Assembly: GCF_902770715.1 (NCBI RefSeq)
Contig: NZ_CACXTS010000024.1
Span: forward strand, 1 to 43,980
Source of the DNA: an uncultured Methanobrevibacter sp.
Lineage (GTDB): Archaea; Methanobacteriota; Methanobacteria; Methanobacteriales; Methanobacteriaceae
Length of the DNA stretch: 43,980 nt
Direction: 5' to 3'
How positions within the stretch are numbered: position 1 is the stretch's first letter; each line of letters begins with the position of its first letter. Both the position numbers and the translations under genes were made by a program. The notes beneath the pieces are model-generated. The model saw only the letters and a program-made list of their open reading frames with translations. It was not told where the DNA came from and did not search any database. Below, one piece after another: positions 26,411 through 35,315 of the stretch.

Positions 26411-27199
26411 GTGGACAATCTTATCGATATTGGCTTAAATCTAATGCATTCCTCATTCAAAAAAGACAGAGTGGAAATCATTGAAGAGGCTAAAAAAGTT
26501 GGTGTCAACCAATTCATAATCACAGGAACCAATGTTCATTCCAGCCATATGGCTGCAGAATATGCTTCAAAATATCCTGGAACTTTATTTTCAACATCAG
26601 GCGTTCATCCGCATGATGCCAAAACATGCAATGGACACACCATGTTTGAACTTGAAAAAATAGCTAAAAAGGATTGTGTTGTAGCTATCGGTGAATGCGG
26701 TCTTGATTATAATAGAAACTTTTCACCGCAGGACCTTCAGAGAAAATGGTTTGAAGCTCAAGTTGAAGTTGCTGAAAGGACTGACATGCCCCTGTTTTTA
26801 CATGAAAGGGAAGCGCACAATGATTTATATGATATCCTGAAAAGACATGACAGCGTTGTTGAAAGGTCTGTAGTCCACTGTTTTACCGGAACCAAACAAG
26901 AAGCACAAAATTACGTTGATTTAGGTTGTTTTATTGGTGTTACCGGATGGATTTGTGATATGAAACGGGGAAGGGATTTGCAAGAGGCTGTAAGCGCAAT
27001 ACCTCCCGAAAAGTTAATGATTGAAACAGATGCACCGTTCCTAATACCAAAAAACTTTGACAAAAAGCCTAAAAAGAACAGAAATGAACCAAAATATTTA
27101 CCTCACATCCTCGAAACAATTGCGCTCTGCATGGGAATGGATGCAGAAGAACTTGCAGTTCAAGTTACTAAAAATACTAAAGAATTCTTTAAAATATAA
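26411..27199 (+). CDS. tatD: TatD-family DNase/metal-dependent hydrolase
   Basis: A 262-residue TIM-barrel hydrolase with all classic TatD motifs: IDIGLNLMHSSF at the start, TSGVHPHDAK, IGECGLDYNRNFSPQDLQ with the metal-bridging glutamate, FLHEREAH, VVHCFTG and MIETDAPFL. Bacterial TatD is a Mg-dependent 3'-5' exonuclease acting in DNA repair. The first motif has N-x-M where bacterial TatD has an H-x-H-type start (D-x-H), as is seen in other family members with altered sites. The start is GTG at 26411 after AGGTGATTTA. It lies in an apparent operon with pyrH and the zinc-ribbon gene. Confidence 0.9.
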   Translation: MDNLIDIGLNLMHSSFKKDRVEIIEEAKKVGVNQFIITGTNVHSSHMAAEYASKYPGTLFSTSGVHPHDAKTCNGHTMFELEKIAKKDCVVAIGECGLDYNRNFSPQDLQRKWFEAQVEVAERTDMPLFLHEREAHNDLYDILKRHDSVVERSVVHCFTGTKQEAQNYVDLGCFIGVTGWICDMKRGRDLQEAVSAIPPEKLMIETDAPFLIPKNFDKKPKKNRNEPKYLPHILETIALCMGMDAEELAVQVTKNTKEFFKI

Positions 27200-27211
27200 G
27201 GAGATGAAAAA

Positions 27212-27403
27212 ATGGCAGTAGAACCTCATAAACATTGCCCGATTTGTGGAACCCCAATTCCTCTAAATGAACTTGTATGCTCACCGGATTGTCAAAAAGT
27301 CTGGGATGCAAGATTAAACCAAAGAAAAAGATCACAAATAATCTTATATGTAGTTATTGCAATCTTTTTAATAATTTGGGCAGTAATGACTTTCATGAAA
27401 TAG
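27212..27403 (+). CDS. Small zinc-ribbon protein with one membrane helix (DUF2116-like)
   Basis: A 63-residue protein. Residues 8-25 form a [20 protein letters not shown] zinc ribbon (C9xxC12...C22xxxC26 spacing approximately), then a basic linker RLNQRKRSQ and a single membrane helix, [19 protein letters not shown]. This is the DUF2116-type layout common in archaea, possibly a membrane-tethered adaptor. Strong AAGGAGATG ribosome binding site. The next gene starts 7 bases after its stop. Confidence 0.8.
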   Translation: MAVEPHKHCPICGTPIPLNELVCSPDCQKVWDARLNQRKRSQIILYVVIAIFLIIWAVMTFMK

Positions 27404-27410
27404 TGATAAA

Positions 27411-27734
27411 ATGATTTTAACTTCAGCAAATACACTCGCCAATAAAGAGATAATCGACTATAAAGGATTGGTTACTGGAGAATCTTTAATTGGTGCCAAT
27501 ATTTATAAAGATTTATTCTCCGGTGTGCGGGATGTTGTAGGTGGAAGAACATCAAGATATGAAGAGGAACTTGAAAAAGCAAGAGACATCGCTTTAGAAA
27601 GCATGAAAGAAAAAGCAGAAAATTTGGGAGCCAATGCAATTATAGGCCTTAAAATTTCTTATGATAATCTGGGCGGCACTATGGGCAATACCATACTCGT
27701 AACTGCATATGGCACCGCTATAAAATATGAATAG
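27411..27734 (+). CDS. YbjQ-family protein
   Basis: A 107-residue protein of the YbjQ (DUF74) family: [58 protein letters not shown] and a final [10 protein letters not shown] strand. The family forms pentamers and has been called heavy-metal binding, but a function is not established. Starts with ATG after GTGATAAA and overlaps the next gene by 8 bases (ATGAATAG). This overlap, and the degenerate YbjQ domain in the next protein, suggest the two products work together. Confidence 0.9.
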   Translation: MILTSANTLANKEIIDYKGLVTGESLIGANIYKDLFSGVRDVVGGRTSRYEEELEKARDIALESMKEKAENLGANAIIGLKISYDNLGGTMGNTILVTAYGTAIKYE

Positions 27735-28608
27735 CATGAACATTAAAAATCATGAAAAGATGAAATATATCCGAGAGGCATTTATATGTATCTTAACTGG
27801 TACCTTAGTTGGCCTTGTAGTATATGGATTTTTTCTACATTTCAATATTGCTATTTATGGGTGGAATCTAGGCTTGATTTTCGCCCCATTGGCGGCAGGT
27901 TATGTAGAAACCATATTGGCCAATAGATTTATAGGTGAAAACATAGGTGCTATTAGTGCCTTTTTCCTTTTTATATATACAACATTCTACAGCTTTATAT
28001 TGAAAAACCCGACATTAGGGTTTAATATTATAACTATCGGATCAATAGCTGTGATTTTACAGGCAGCATTTCCAACAGCCGTTAACTATATACTATTTTC
28101 AATAGGCTTTGGAATAATATCCTACTTCTCAGGAATCTTCAAAAAGATTACCAATCATGTATATAATCTGATTTTAGGATATTATGAAAAATATGTACTT
28201 AAAGAGCCGCATATACTTGATTTAGAAAGAATTGAAGAAAAGAAGTCTTATGAAGTCCCAACATTCAATGAAAAAGAAAGCAATGAAAGAATAAACAGTC
28301 TAGATTTTTATTTTATGACAAGCACCGACCTCATCACTATGAAACATGAAAACATAGGAATATTCAATACACATGTCATTATAGAAAAATATAAAAGATT
28401 AAATCTAACTCCACAAGAAATAGAAAATAAGGCATTGTACGAACTTAAAAAAGGAAAAGACGAATGTTTAATAAAACTAAGTGAAGAAATCAAATCCGCC
28501 GGCGGCAATGGTGTGATCGATTTGGAAATCCAATATGGTCTGATAGGTCTTGGAGGAGATAGTTTTCAAATAAACGCAATAGGAATTGGAGTTAAATTAT
28601 TCTCATAG
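27727..28608 (+). CDS. Membrane protein with C-terminal YbjQ-like domain
   Basis: A 293-residue protein with four to five hydrophobic helices in its first 145 residues ([38 protein letters not shown], and three more). A linker leads to a cytoplasmic C-terminal region (about 195-293). That region, [51 protein letters not shown], reads as a diverged YbjQ domain. So a soluble YbjQ and a membrane-bound YbjQ are encoded side by side. The start at 27727 overlaps the previous stop; an ATG at 27736 is also possible. The function is unknown. Confidence 0.7.
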   Translation: MNSMNIKNHEKMKYIREAFICILTGTLVGLVVYGFFLHFNIAIYGWNLGLIFAPLAAGYVETILANRFIGENIGAISAFFLFIYTTFYSFILKNPTLGFNIITIGSIAVILQAAFPTAVNYILFSIGFGIISYFSGIFKKITNHVYNLILGYYEKYVLKEPHILDLERIEEKKSYEVPTFNEKESNERINSLDFYFMTSTDLITMKHENIGIFNTHVIIEKYKRLNLTPQEIENKALYELKKGKDECLIKLSEEIKSAGGNGVIDLEIQYGLIGLGGDSFQINAIGIGVKLFS

Positions 28609-28616
28609 GTGATATT

Positions 28617-28865
28617 ATGAATCCAGAAGATTTTATAGCACAATTAAGTCAAGAAGCAGGCATTGATGCTAATCAAGCCGCAAGCGTAAACGGAATTTTA
28701 GAAAGCACCTTTTTAGCTGGAAACAAAAACAAAGACATGATTACCAAGCTAATCAGTGAGAAGTTAGGTGTCGATCAAGCACAAGCAAACATGATTTATG
28801 ATGTCGCTGTCGGCCTTCTTGCTACTGGTGTTCTAAGCAAAATAAAAGGAATTTTCAAAAAATAA
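28617..28865 (+). CDS. Small helical protein of unknown function
   Basis: An 82-residue protein, start ATG after AGGTGATATT, 8 bases behind the membrane YbjQ gene. The first 65 residues are helix-rich with repeated hydrophobic spacing (FIAQLSQEAGIDANQAASV, ITKLISEKLGVDQAQANMI). The two halves look like a duplicated motif with G-V/I-D-x-x-Q-A. The end is a hydrophobic helix, VAVGLLATGVLSKIKGIF. I do not recognise the family. It is probably part of the same operon. Confidence 0.72.
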   Translation: MNPEDFIAQLSQEAGIDANQAASVNGILESTFLAGNKNKDMITKLISEKLGVDQAQANMIYDVAVGLLATGVLSKIKGIFKK

Positions 28866-28909
28866 GAGGATTTTAATCTTCTTATTTTTTAATATTGGAA
28901 GTGAAAAAA

Positions 28910-29118
28910 ATGGATGGTGAAGGAACAATTATCATACCGATTGATATATAATTGCTCTAATATCCCCACTTTTGGGACTAATTTATGGAGCCATATTATT
29001 TTACTACAAAAAAGAGGTTCCGTTATACCGCAAACACGGTAGATACATCATATACCTTGCAATATTGGTATTTGTTATTGGTGTGATATCAGTAGCTACC
29101 GGAATAATTAAAGTATAA
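28910..29118 (+). pseudogene. Frameshifted two-helix membrane microprotein
   Basis: ATG at 28910 follows GTGAAAAAA and reads MDGEGTIIIPIDI, then meets TAA. Two bases out of frame, coding continues without a break as IALISPLLGLIYGAILFYY, then KKEVPLYRKHGRYII and YLAILVFVIGVISVATGIIKV to a stop at 29116-29118. Removing one TA from the TATATA run at 28945-28950 would join both parts into a clean 68-residue protein with two membrane helices. So this is a recent frameshift, a phase-variable repeat, programmed slippage or a sequencing error. It lies at the end of the YbjQ cluster. Confidence 0.7.
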
Positions 29119-29139
29119 TGAGTTAATCTATAACTCATT
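29117..29139. terminator. Bidirectional hairpin between membrane microgene and TPR gene
   Basis: ATGAGTTA (29118-29125) and TAACTCAT (29131-29138) form a perfect 8-bp stem, extended by one A-T pair, with a 5-base loop. It overlaps the stop codons of both convergent genes. A T-run (29145-29150) follows on the plus strand. Confidence 0.6.
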
Positions 29140-29484
29140 TAATCTTTTTTTAAATTCTTCATTATTCTTGCAGTTGGCAATAGCCTTTTTCAAGATGTCT
29201 TTTTCTTTATCAACGCTGCCCTGTTTTTGATAGATTCCTATAATGGCTTCGTATGCTTTTTGGGAATCTGGCAGGACAAAAATAACTTGCTTGTACAATT
29301 CCAAAGCTTCATCCAATTTGCCGGATTTCTCAAGATATTGGGCTTCATTCATCATGTTTTTAATATTGTCAAATTTGCCCTCGCCTTTAGGCTTTATTTT
29401 TCCTTCAACGTTTTTTAACTTATCAAAAATACTTCCTGCCTTATCGGCATCAAAATTTTCTCCAACTTTTCTCTCTCCACTCAT
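29128..29484 (-). CDS. Small TPR-like protein
   Basis: A 118-residue protein. The first 45 residues are charged (NFDADKAGSIFDKLKNVEGK), then come about two tetratricopeptide-like helical hairpins: AQYLEKSGKLDEALELYKQV and AYEAIIGIYQKQGSVDKEKD. TPR repeats mediate protein contacts; the partner is unknown. It is encoded 9 bases after the TauE-like gene on the same strand, so the two are probably one unit. Confidence 0.75.
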   Translation of the reverse strand: MSGERKVGENFDADKAGSIFDKLKNVEGKIKPKGEGKFDNIKNMMNEAQYLEKSGKLDEALELYKQVIFVLPDSQKAYEAIIGIYQKQGSVDKEKDILKKAIANCKNNEEFKKRLNEL

Positions 29485-29493
29485 CTTATCACC

Positions 29494-30306
29494 CTATGGT
29501 AATACTCCTAACATTTTCAATGCCATGTATAACACCAATATTGAAAATATGATCTTTAACTTTTTTTGAGGTACTTTATGTGCCATTTTAGCTCCAAGTG
29601 AAGCCATTGGCACTGAAAAACATGCAATCAAAACAAAATTAATAATACTTACATAACCAATTGAATATGGGAATGTGCTGACTCCCCAACCAGAAACCAT
29701 ATAAGATAAAAACCCTCCAATTGCGGTTAGGCTAATGAATATTGAAGAAGTCCCAATAGCTTCTATCATTGAAAATCCAAGAAGCGCAGTTAGGATTGCT
29801 ATCAAAAATATTCCGCCGCCAACACCTAAAAGCCCTGATGAAAATCCAACGAGCAAACCTATAATTCCAGTTGAAATTAAATTTAAAGGAATTTTGGCTT
29901 CTTCCCGTTCCTTATTAATGTTGACAATATTATTTACTGTGATGAACAATAGCAAAAGGCCGAAAATAATCTCCAAGATTCTTGAAGGCAAGGCTGATGC
30001 CACAAAACCTCCCAAAACACCACCAATAAGACCAAAAATACCCAGCCTAATACCTGGCTTTAGGATATTGTCCATGGTTCTGGTGTGTCTGTAGGCGCCG
30101 CTTAATGCTGTAGGAACGATAATGGCTAAACTGGTTCCAAAAGAAATCAAAATTGCAAGGTCTGGTGCCACTCCAATGTATTTTAACAGAAAGTACTGCA
30201 AAGGAACAATTAAGAATCCTCCGCCAACACCTAAAAGGCCAGATGCAAATCCGGCGCATATACCTATTAAAATCAGGCCTATGAAATATTCAATTGGAAA
30301 CATCAT
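29494..30306 (-). CDS. TauE/SafE-family membrane permease
   Basis: A 270-residue protein with about eight membrane helices in two related halves, each containing the signature GLLGVGGG (residues about 24-31 and 160-167). This is the TauE/SafE/YfcA family, exporters of sulfite or sulfonate-type anions. The substrate is not deducible; methanogens meet sulfite as a toxic compound and coenzyme M as a sulfonate. Two consecutive ATG codons start the frame and no ribosome binding site is visible, pointing to a leaderless transcript. Confidence 0.88.
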   Translation of the reverse strand: MMFPIEYFIGLILIGICAGFASGLLGVGGGFLIVPLQYFLLKYIGVAPDLAILISFGTSLAIIVPTALSGAYRHTRTMDNILKPGIRLGIFGLIGGVLGGFVASALPSRILEIIFGLLLLFITVNNIVNINKEREEAKIPLNLISTGIIGLLVGFSSGLLGVGGGIFLIAILTALLGFSMIEAIGTSSIFISLTAIGGFLSYMVSGWGVSTFPYSIGYVSIINFVLIACFSVPMASLGAKMAHKVPQKKLKIIFSILVLYMALKMLGVLP

Positions 30307-30381
30307 GATTAAAATTTTGTATAGTTATTATAATTATTACTTTTGGCTATCAATAATTTAAAATTAAAAAAAGAAATCATA

Positions 30382-31164
30382 TTACAAATTATTTTCAGCA
30401 TTTAACCTTTTTTCGTTATCCTTTATATTGCAGTATACCGCACCAATACCAAGATATTGAGTCGCAAATATCAAAACACCTAAAAGCATCCATAATAGAA
30501 GGTCAATCCCAAAAAATTCAGGCAAATTGTTTTGGATGAATGTCAGAATTACAATTGCAACTACAATGGAAGTCAAATCTCTTGCATAATGCCTCCATCC
30601 AAACAGTTCAATGCTTCTATAAATAGCTTTGAAATTAAATGCGCTAAATAAACTTTTAGTGTCCGCCAATCTGGCCAATCCAATCTCTCCAAAAAAGTTA
30701 GAAACATAAAATACAATTGCACTTAAAACAAAAAAGATTATCGAATGAACCGGATTGTGTATAAAAAACAAATGAAGTGTTTGATCGAATTTTAATAGCA
30801 TTTCTTCTAAATTAAACAAAGGAAATCCAAAAAATGAAGCAATATAATTCAAAATAAATATTTGAAAAGTGATATATATGGCATAAACGATTGATCCTTT
30901 AATTCCAAAAAGGAAAACCTCCTTTGGCATGATTTTTGGCAATCTATAACCATGGTTGATTCTATCACGCGTTATTGACAATCCATATCCAGTTAACAAC
31001 ATCGAAATAAACGCAGTAATTAACCCTGCCCCCATAAAACTAAAGTAAAGGTCAACATAAGCAGAAACTAAACCGATAATAAACATTAACACGGATATGA
31101 ATACAAAAAATGGAATATTATAACTGCAATATTTCCATACCTTCTTTAAGCTATACAAGGGCAT
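30382..31164 (-). CDS. DUF4013-like multi-pass membrane protein
   Basis: A 260-residue protein with about six membrane helices. Helix one and two are FVFISVLMFIIGLVSAYVDL and FMGAGLITAFISMLLTGYGL. They are followed by ITRDRINHGYRLPKIMPKE, a conserved-looking cytoplasmic loop characteristic of DUF4013 proteins of methanogens. GGTGAG precedes ATG 31164. Function unknown. Divergent from the gene at 31240. Confidence 0.7.
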   Translation of the reverse strand: MPLYSLKKVWKYCSYNIPFFVFISVLMFIIGLVSAYVDLYFSFMGAGLITAFISMLLTGYGLSITRDRINHGYRLPKIMPKEVFLFGIKGSIVYAIYITFQIFILNYIASFFGFPLFNLEEMLLKFDQTLHLFFIHNPVHSIIFFVLSAIVFYVSNFFGEIGLARLADTKSLFSAFNFKAIYRSIELFGWRHYARDLTSIVVAIVILTFIQNNLPEFFGIDLLLWMLLGVLIFATQYLGIGAVYCNIKDNEKRLNAENNL

Positions 31165-31239
31165 AACTACTCACCATTTACAAAATTATTTTTAAACAAA
31201 CATCATTTATTTAAAGTATTACTAATTAAATTATTGTTA

Positions 31240-32301
31240 ATGAAGATTAATAAAACTATATTATTTGGATTTTTATTCATATTTCTTGCAGGAATAATTT
31301 TTCTGACAAATATTTTAAATCCGATTATAAGACCTATAACCTATTTATTTTTAATGGGATCCTCAAAAGGAAAGGACATCATGTTTTTCGGTATTTTAGG
31401 ACTATTCCTAATTTTATCCCAAGTAATCAACAAAAAAATTGATGTAAACAAATATCTGAAAATTTCAATAATTATCGGAACGGTTTTATTAGTTTTAGGC
31501 ATACTTTTAGAAATCATATTTAGACTGCAGATGGGCATTAAACTCAACACCGTATTCTGCGCCATGTCTAACACAATGAGCTCTACAAGCATTTTGCATA
31601 CCCATTTGTTAAAGTCCATTTTGGGAGCACTTCTAAGTCAAATAATTGGACCGTTCATTCAAAGCGACATCAACACAGGCGTTGGACTATATTCATACAT
31701 TCCAAGTGCCAGTTTTTTAGTGATATTGCTGATTCCTGTCTTATTCATTGCATTGGTCTTAGCTATTCAAAAGCGCCCATGGGTTACAACCTTCCTGATC
31801 GCTTTCTTTTCAAGCTGCCTTCTTATCGGAGCAATTGATGGTGGAATGTGGGGAACCCCTGCACTCGTAGGTATTTTAGGACTTTATTTGGTTTATAGAA
31901 ATGGATATTACATAAACTACATTGTTGGCACAATCCTTAAAGATGAAAAATTGCTCAAGGACAACGAATCAATACAGCCAAATTACAGGAATAAGGGCTT
32001 GAGTGAAATCAAATACCTGTTTAATCGCCTTTTTCCTTATATAGTCGTTTTTGTCGTTATAGCTTTAAGATTTACAATAGCTCTTGCAGGTGCAGAGCCT
32101 GACTACTATACTGTTGAAATCGCAAATATCACAGATGACGTCGATTTCGCAGACATCCCAATTGAAAAAATAAGCAACGGCACATATCACGTAGATTCAT
32201 CATACAACGAAATGGAACTGCTCAACGATTTAAGAGTGCCATTGAATAATTCCTGTGACTACTACACGGTTTCATGGAATGCATATTCCTATTTAAAGTG
32301 A
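31240..32301 (+). CDS. Multi-pass membrane protein of unknown function
   Basis: A 353-residue protein with about eight hydrophobic helices and an extracytoplasmic-looking C-terminal tail of about 70 residues with NIT and NGT sequons. I do not recognise the family. The frame could begin at TTG 31234, but ATG 31240 is more likely. There is no ribosome binding site, and a TATA-like TTATTTAAAG lies about 25-30 bases upstream, so the messenger is probably leaderless. The EamA permease gene follows after 4 bases, so they form an operon. Confidence 0.72.
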   Translation: MKINKTILFGFLFIFLAGIIFLTNILNPIIRPITYLFLMGSSKGKDIMFFGILGLFLILSQVINKKIDVNKYLKISIIIGTVLLVLGILLEIIFRLQMGIKLNTVFCAMSNTMSSTSILHTHLLKSILGALLSQIIGPFIQSDINTGVGLYSYIPSASFLVILLIPVLFIALVLAIQKRPWVTTFLIAFFSSCLLIGAIDGGMWGTPALVGILGLYLVYRNGYYINYIVGTILKDEKLLKDNESIQPNYRNKGLSEIKYLFNRLFPYIVVFVVIALRFTIALAGAEPDYYTVEIANITDDVDFADIPIEKISNGTYHVDSSYNEMELLNDLRVPLNNSCDYYTVSWNAYSYLK

Positions 32302-32305
32302 TTTT

Positions 32306-33193
32306 ATGAAAAAGATTTATCTTATTTTGCCAATCCTTGCAGGAATAATGTTTGGGTCAAGCGGCGTTTTTGTTCGAACATTAACTCAAAACGGAATCGA
32401 TCAAACAACACTTCTCTTTTTAAGGTTTTCAATAGCAGTTATCCCAATATTGATGGCTATTATCTTAACCGACAAGGAACTATTCAAAATAGATTTAAAG
32501 GACATTCCTCTGTTTTTAGTCTGTGCAGCCTGCATCATAGGACTTAATTTATGCTATAATGAATCAATGAACACCGTGCCGTTATCACTGGCGGCTGTTT
32601 TGCTGTCCCTCGCACCAATTTATGTATTAGTATTCGCTTATGTCTTGTTTAGAGAAAAAATTACGGCAAATAAACTTATTTGTATGGCGTTAGCCATTTT
32701 TGGATGCGTGTTGATGACTGGAGTTCTTGAAAGCGACATTTCAAACATCCCTCTATTTGGAATTGCCTCAGGCATCGGTGCGGGACTGTTCTGGGCAATC
32801 TATCTGATGGCATCTAAAAAATCTATTGAAAACGGAAAGCATACCTTTACAATTCTTATTTATTCAATCATCTTCATTTCAATAGCTTTGATTCCATTTA
32901 CCGATTTCGGCCAAATAAATAATTTTATTTCAATCAATCCCCCTCTAGTCATAATATTTTTAGTCATGCACTCAACATTTTCATTTGCCCTGCCCTATAT
33001 CTTTTCAACTGTGAGCTTGAACTACATAGACTCAGGAGTATCTTCCATATTGCTATCCGGCGCCGAACCATTCGCAGCATTGCTTTTTGGATTTATATTT
33101 TACACAGAGATTCCGACACTGCTGATGTTTTTAGGATTTTTATTGACAATAATGGCCATGATGATGTTAAGCCGAAAAGAAAGTACCGCCTAA
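32306..33193 (+). CDS. EamA-family (DMT) permease
   Basis: A 295-residue protein with ten membrane helices in two EamA repeats. The first starts LPILAGIMFGSSGVFVRTL, the second GIASGIGAGLFWAIYLMASK, and the typical NxSxxxxPLSLAAVLLSLAP pattern lies in the middle. Members of the drug/metabolite transporter superfamily export amino acids or other small molecules; the substrate here is unknown. It lies 4 bases after the preceding membrane-protein gene, with a GTGATTTT ribosome binding site overlapping that stop. Confidence 0.9.
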   Translation: MKKIYLILPILAGIMFGSSGVFVRTLTQNGIDQTTLLFLRFSIAVIPILMAIILTDKELFKIDLKDIPLFLVCAACIIGLNLCYNESMNTVPLSLAAVLLSLAPIYVLVFAYVLFREKITANKLICMALAIFGCVLMTGVLESDISNIPLFGIASGIGAGLFWAIYLMASKKSIENGKHTFTILIYSIIFISIALIPFTDFGQINNFISINPPLVIIFLVMHSTFSFALPYIFSTVSLNYIDSGVSSILLSGAEPFAALLFGFIFYTEIPTLLMFLGFLLTIMAMMMLSRKESTA

Positions 33194-33321
33194 ACTAAAT
33201 CTAATTCCTACTATGAGTAAAAGAAAGCAAGCACCACATTTTCAACAGATGCTTTTTACCATATGGATACGTATGAATATAATATTCCTCTTTTTGCTTC
33301 ACATTCAACTATCAAAAATGT

Positions 33322-33380
33322 AGGGCGTGTTAAAATTTGATTTAACAGAATAAAATCAAATTAATTTAAAGCCCTTTTTT
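33322..33380 (+). terminator. Long-stem terminator after the EamA gene
   Basis: AGGGC (33322-33326) pairs with GCCCT (33371-33375), and inside it AATTTGATTT pairs with AAATCAAATT over a 9-base loop. Six Ts follow (33375-33380). The stem is imperfect in its middle. It lies about 130 bases after the permease stop and just before the next promoter. Confidence 0.55.
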
Positions 33381-33383
33381 ACA

Positions 33384-33400
33384 AAACCTTATAAATTTTA
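33384..33400 (+). promoter_or_regulatory. Leaderless promoter of the glycosyltransferase gene
   Basis: AAAACC followed by TTATAAAT (33389-33396) forms a BRE and TATA box centred about 25 bases before the ATG at 33418. No ribosome binding site is present, so transcription probably starts at or next to the start codon. Confidence 0.6.
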
Positions 33401-33417
33401 AAAATAAATCTTAAAAT

Positions 33418-35310
33418 ATGATTTACAGCATTATCATACCTACATATAATGAAGAGGAATACCTCCCAGTTCTATTGGAGAGCATAAAAGAGCAGGACTT
33501 TGACGATTATGAGGTCATTGTTGCTGATGCCAACTCAACTGACAGGACCAGAGAAATTGCGGAAGAATACGGTTGCATCGTAGTTGATGGGGGACTTCCG
33601 GGAGTAGGTAGGAATAATGGTGCGAAAGTTGCAAAAGGAGAATATCTGCTATTTCTAGACTCCGATTTGCAGCTTACTGAAGATTATTTAAGAGATGTAT
33701 TATATGAATTCCAAATAGAAAATGTGGGAATAGCCATTACCCAAATGAAGCCACTGTCCAATAAGGTTCAGGACAAAATATTCCATGATTTTGCAAATTA
33801 CTTCATGATCAGTGTTGAAAAAATCAAGCCTCACGGTGCAGGCTGTTACGGAATCATTGCAAAAAGGGAATTGCATGAAAAATGCGGAGGCTTTGATGAA
33901 TCCCTGACATTTGGTGAAGATACAGATTACATCGAAAGATTAGCTAAAGAAGAGCGCTTTAAAGTTCTTAGAAATGCCAAAATTGGTGTTTCAACAAGAA
34001 GACTTGAAGAAGAAGGAATCACTACCTTAATACAACAATACGGAAAAAGTACAGTTAATGACTTTTTAGGCAGAAGAAGTGAAGCATCCGATTTGAATTA
34101 TAATTTTGGCCACGGTCATGAAAAACTCACAACAACAAAACTGTCAAGACTTGAAAGAGGGGTTGAGAGAATTAATAGCGTTAAGGAAACTTATGACAAC
34201 TCCATCCAAAAGATTAACTCAACAAGATCCCGATTTAAAGTTAAAAAGATAAGGGACAGGAAAGTAGTGTTCTACTGCGTTTGCGGTGAGGGAATGGGCC
34301 ATGCCATAAGGACAGGAGTGATAGTTGACAAGATTAAGGATGACTATGACGTTTACCTCTTTTCAAGCGACAGGGCTTATGAATACCTGAACTCCAAATT
34401 CGATAACGTGTATAAAATCGGAGGATTCAATACAGTATACATCAACAACAAGGTAAACAATTTAAGAACCCTCTCAAATGCCCTGAAAAGAAATCCGACA
34501 AACATGAAAGTGGGATATGAAAAGCTATACAAAAAGGCAAGAGAACTTAGACCGGATGTCATTGTAACTGATTTTGAAATATATGCTACCGTTGTCTCAA
34601 AGCTTCTCAACATTCCTCTGATCAGCTTAGACAACATCCATATGATGACACAAACCAAAATTGACTATCCTAAAAATCATTATGCTGAAATGATTAAGGC
34701 GAAAGGCGTGGTTAAGACTTACGTCGTGAAGCCGAAAGTGCATATCCTAACCAGTTTCTTCTATCCGAAAATACGTCCTGGAAAAAATGCAGTGCTTTAT
34801 CCGCCAATCATACGTGAGGATATCCTTAAGCTAGAGCCGACTGAAGGCGAGCATGTTGTCGTTTATCAGACAAGCCGTGAAAGCGTAAAGCTTGTTGAAA
34901 GGCTAAAATCCCTCAAAGACGAGAAATTCATAGTTTATGGATTCAACAAAAACGAAGTGGATGAAAACTTGACTTATAAAGAGTTCAATGAAGACGTATT
35001 TTATGATGATTTGGCTTCATCAAAAGCGGTAATCTGCAATGGAGGATTTACGTTCATTACAGAAGCTATATGTCTTAAAAAACCTATTTATTCAGTTCCT
35101 GCAATTGGAAACTTTGAGCAAACATTAAATGGATTTTACGTTCAAAAATTAGGTTACGGAGAATATCACGAAGTAATGAGCGCTGAAAGAGTTAAAGAAT
35201 TTTTAACTAGACTTCCAAAATATTCAGAAAGGCTTAAGAAAGTTAAAAAGACAAATAATGATGGAATCGTTCGTGAATTGAAATACAGAATTGAAAAATA
35301 CTCAAGGTGA
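33418..35310 (+). CDS. Two-domain glycosyltransferase (GT2 plus GT-B type)
   Basis: A 630-residue fusion. Residues 1-220 form a family 2 GT-A domain: YSIIIPTYNEEEYLPVLLES, VIVADANSTDRT, GRNNGAKVAKGEYLLFLDSD (donor and metal site) and a late GFDESLTFGEDTDY (catalytic base region). From about residue 280 a second, GT-B-like transferase begins with VVFYCVCGEGMGHAIRTGVI. It ends with AVICNGGFTFITEAICLKKP, the UDP-glucuronosyltransferase/MurG-like donor site. One chain could add two sugars in sequence to a glycolipid, polysaccharide or cell-wall precursor. The substrates are not known. Two zinc-ribbon microgenes follow within 160 bases. Confidence 0.85.
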   Translation: MIYSIIIPTYNEEEYLPVLLESIKEQDFDDYEVIVADANSTDRTREIAEEYGCIVVDGGLPGVGRNNGAKVAKGEYLLFLDSDLQLTEDYLRDVLYEFQIENVGIAITQMKPLSNKVQDKIFHDFANYFMISVEKIKPHGAGCYGIIAKRELHEKCGGFDESLTFGEDTDYIERLAKEERFKVLRNAKIGVSTRRLEEEGITTLIQQYGKSTVNDFLGRRSEASDLNYNFGHGHEKLTTTKLSRLERGVERINSVKETYDNSIQKINSTRSRFKVKKIRDRKVVFYCVCGEGMGHAIRTGVIVDKIKDDYDVYLFSSDRAYEYLNSKFDNVYKIGGFNTVYINNKVNNLRTLSNALKRNPTNMKVGYEKLYKKARELRPDVIVTDFEIYATVVSKLLNIPLISLDNIHMMTQTKIDYPKNHYAEMIKAKGVVKTYVVKPKVHILTSFFYPKIRPGKNAVLYPPIIREDILKLEPTEGEHVVVYQTSRESVKLVERLKSLKDEKFIVYGFNKNEVDENLTYKEFNEDVFYDDLASSKAVICNGGFTFITEAICLKKPIYSVPAIGNFEQTLNGFYVQKLGYGEYHEVMSAERVKEFLTRLPKYSERLKKVKKTNNDGIVRELKYRIEKYSR

Positions 35311-35315
35311 TAAAA

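Noticed and set aside
33200..33320. Short minus-strand frame after the EamA gene (VKQKEEYYIHTYPYGKKHLL)
   Set aside because: About 33 codons, no ribosome binding site, no recognised family; possibly a decayed fragment but the evidence is too thin.
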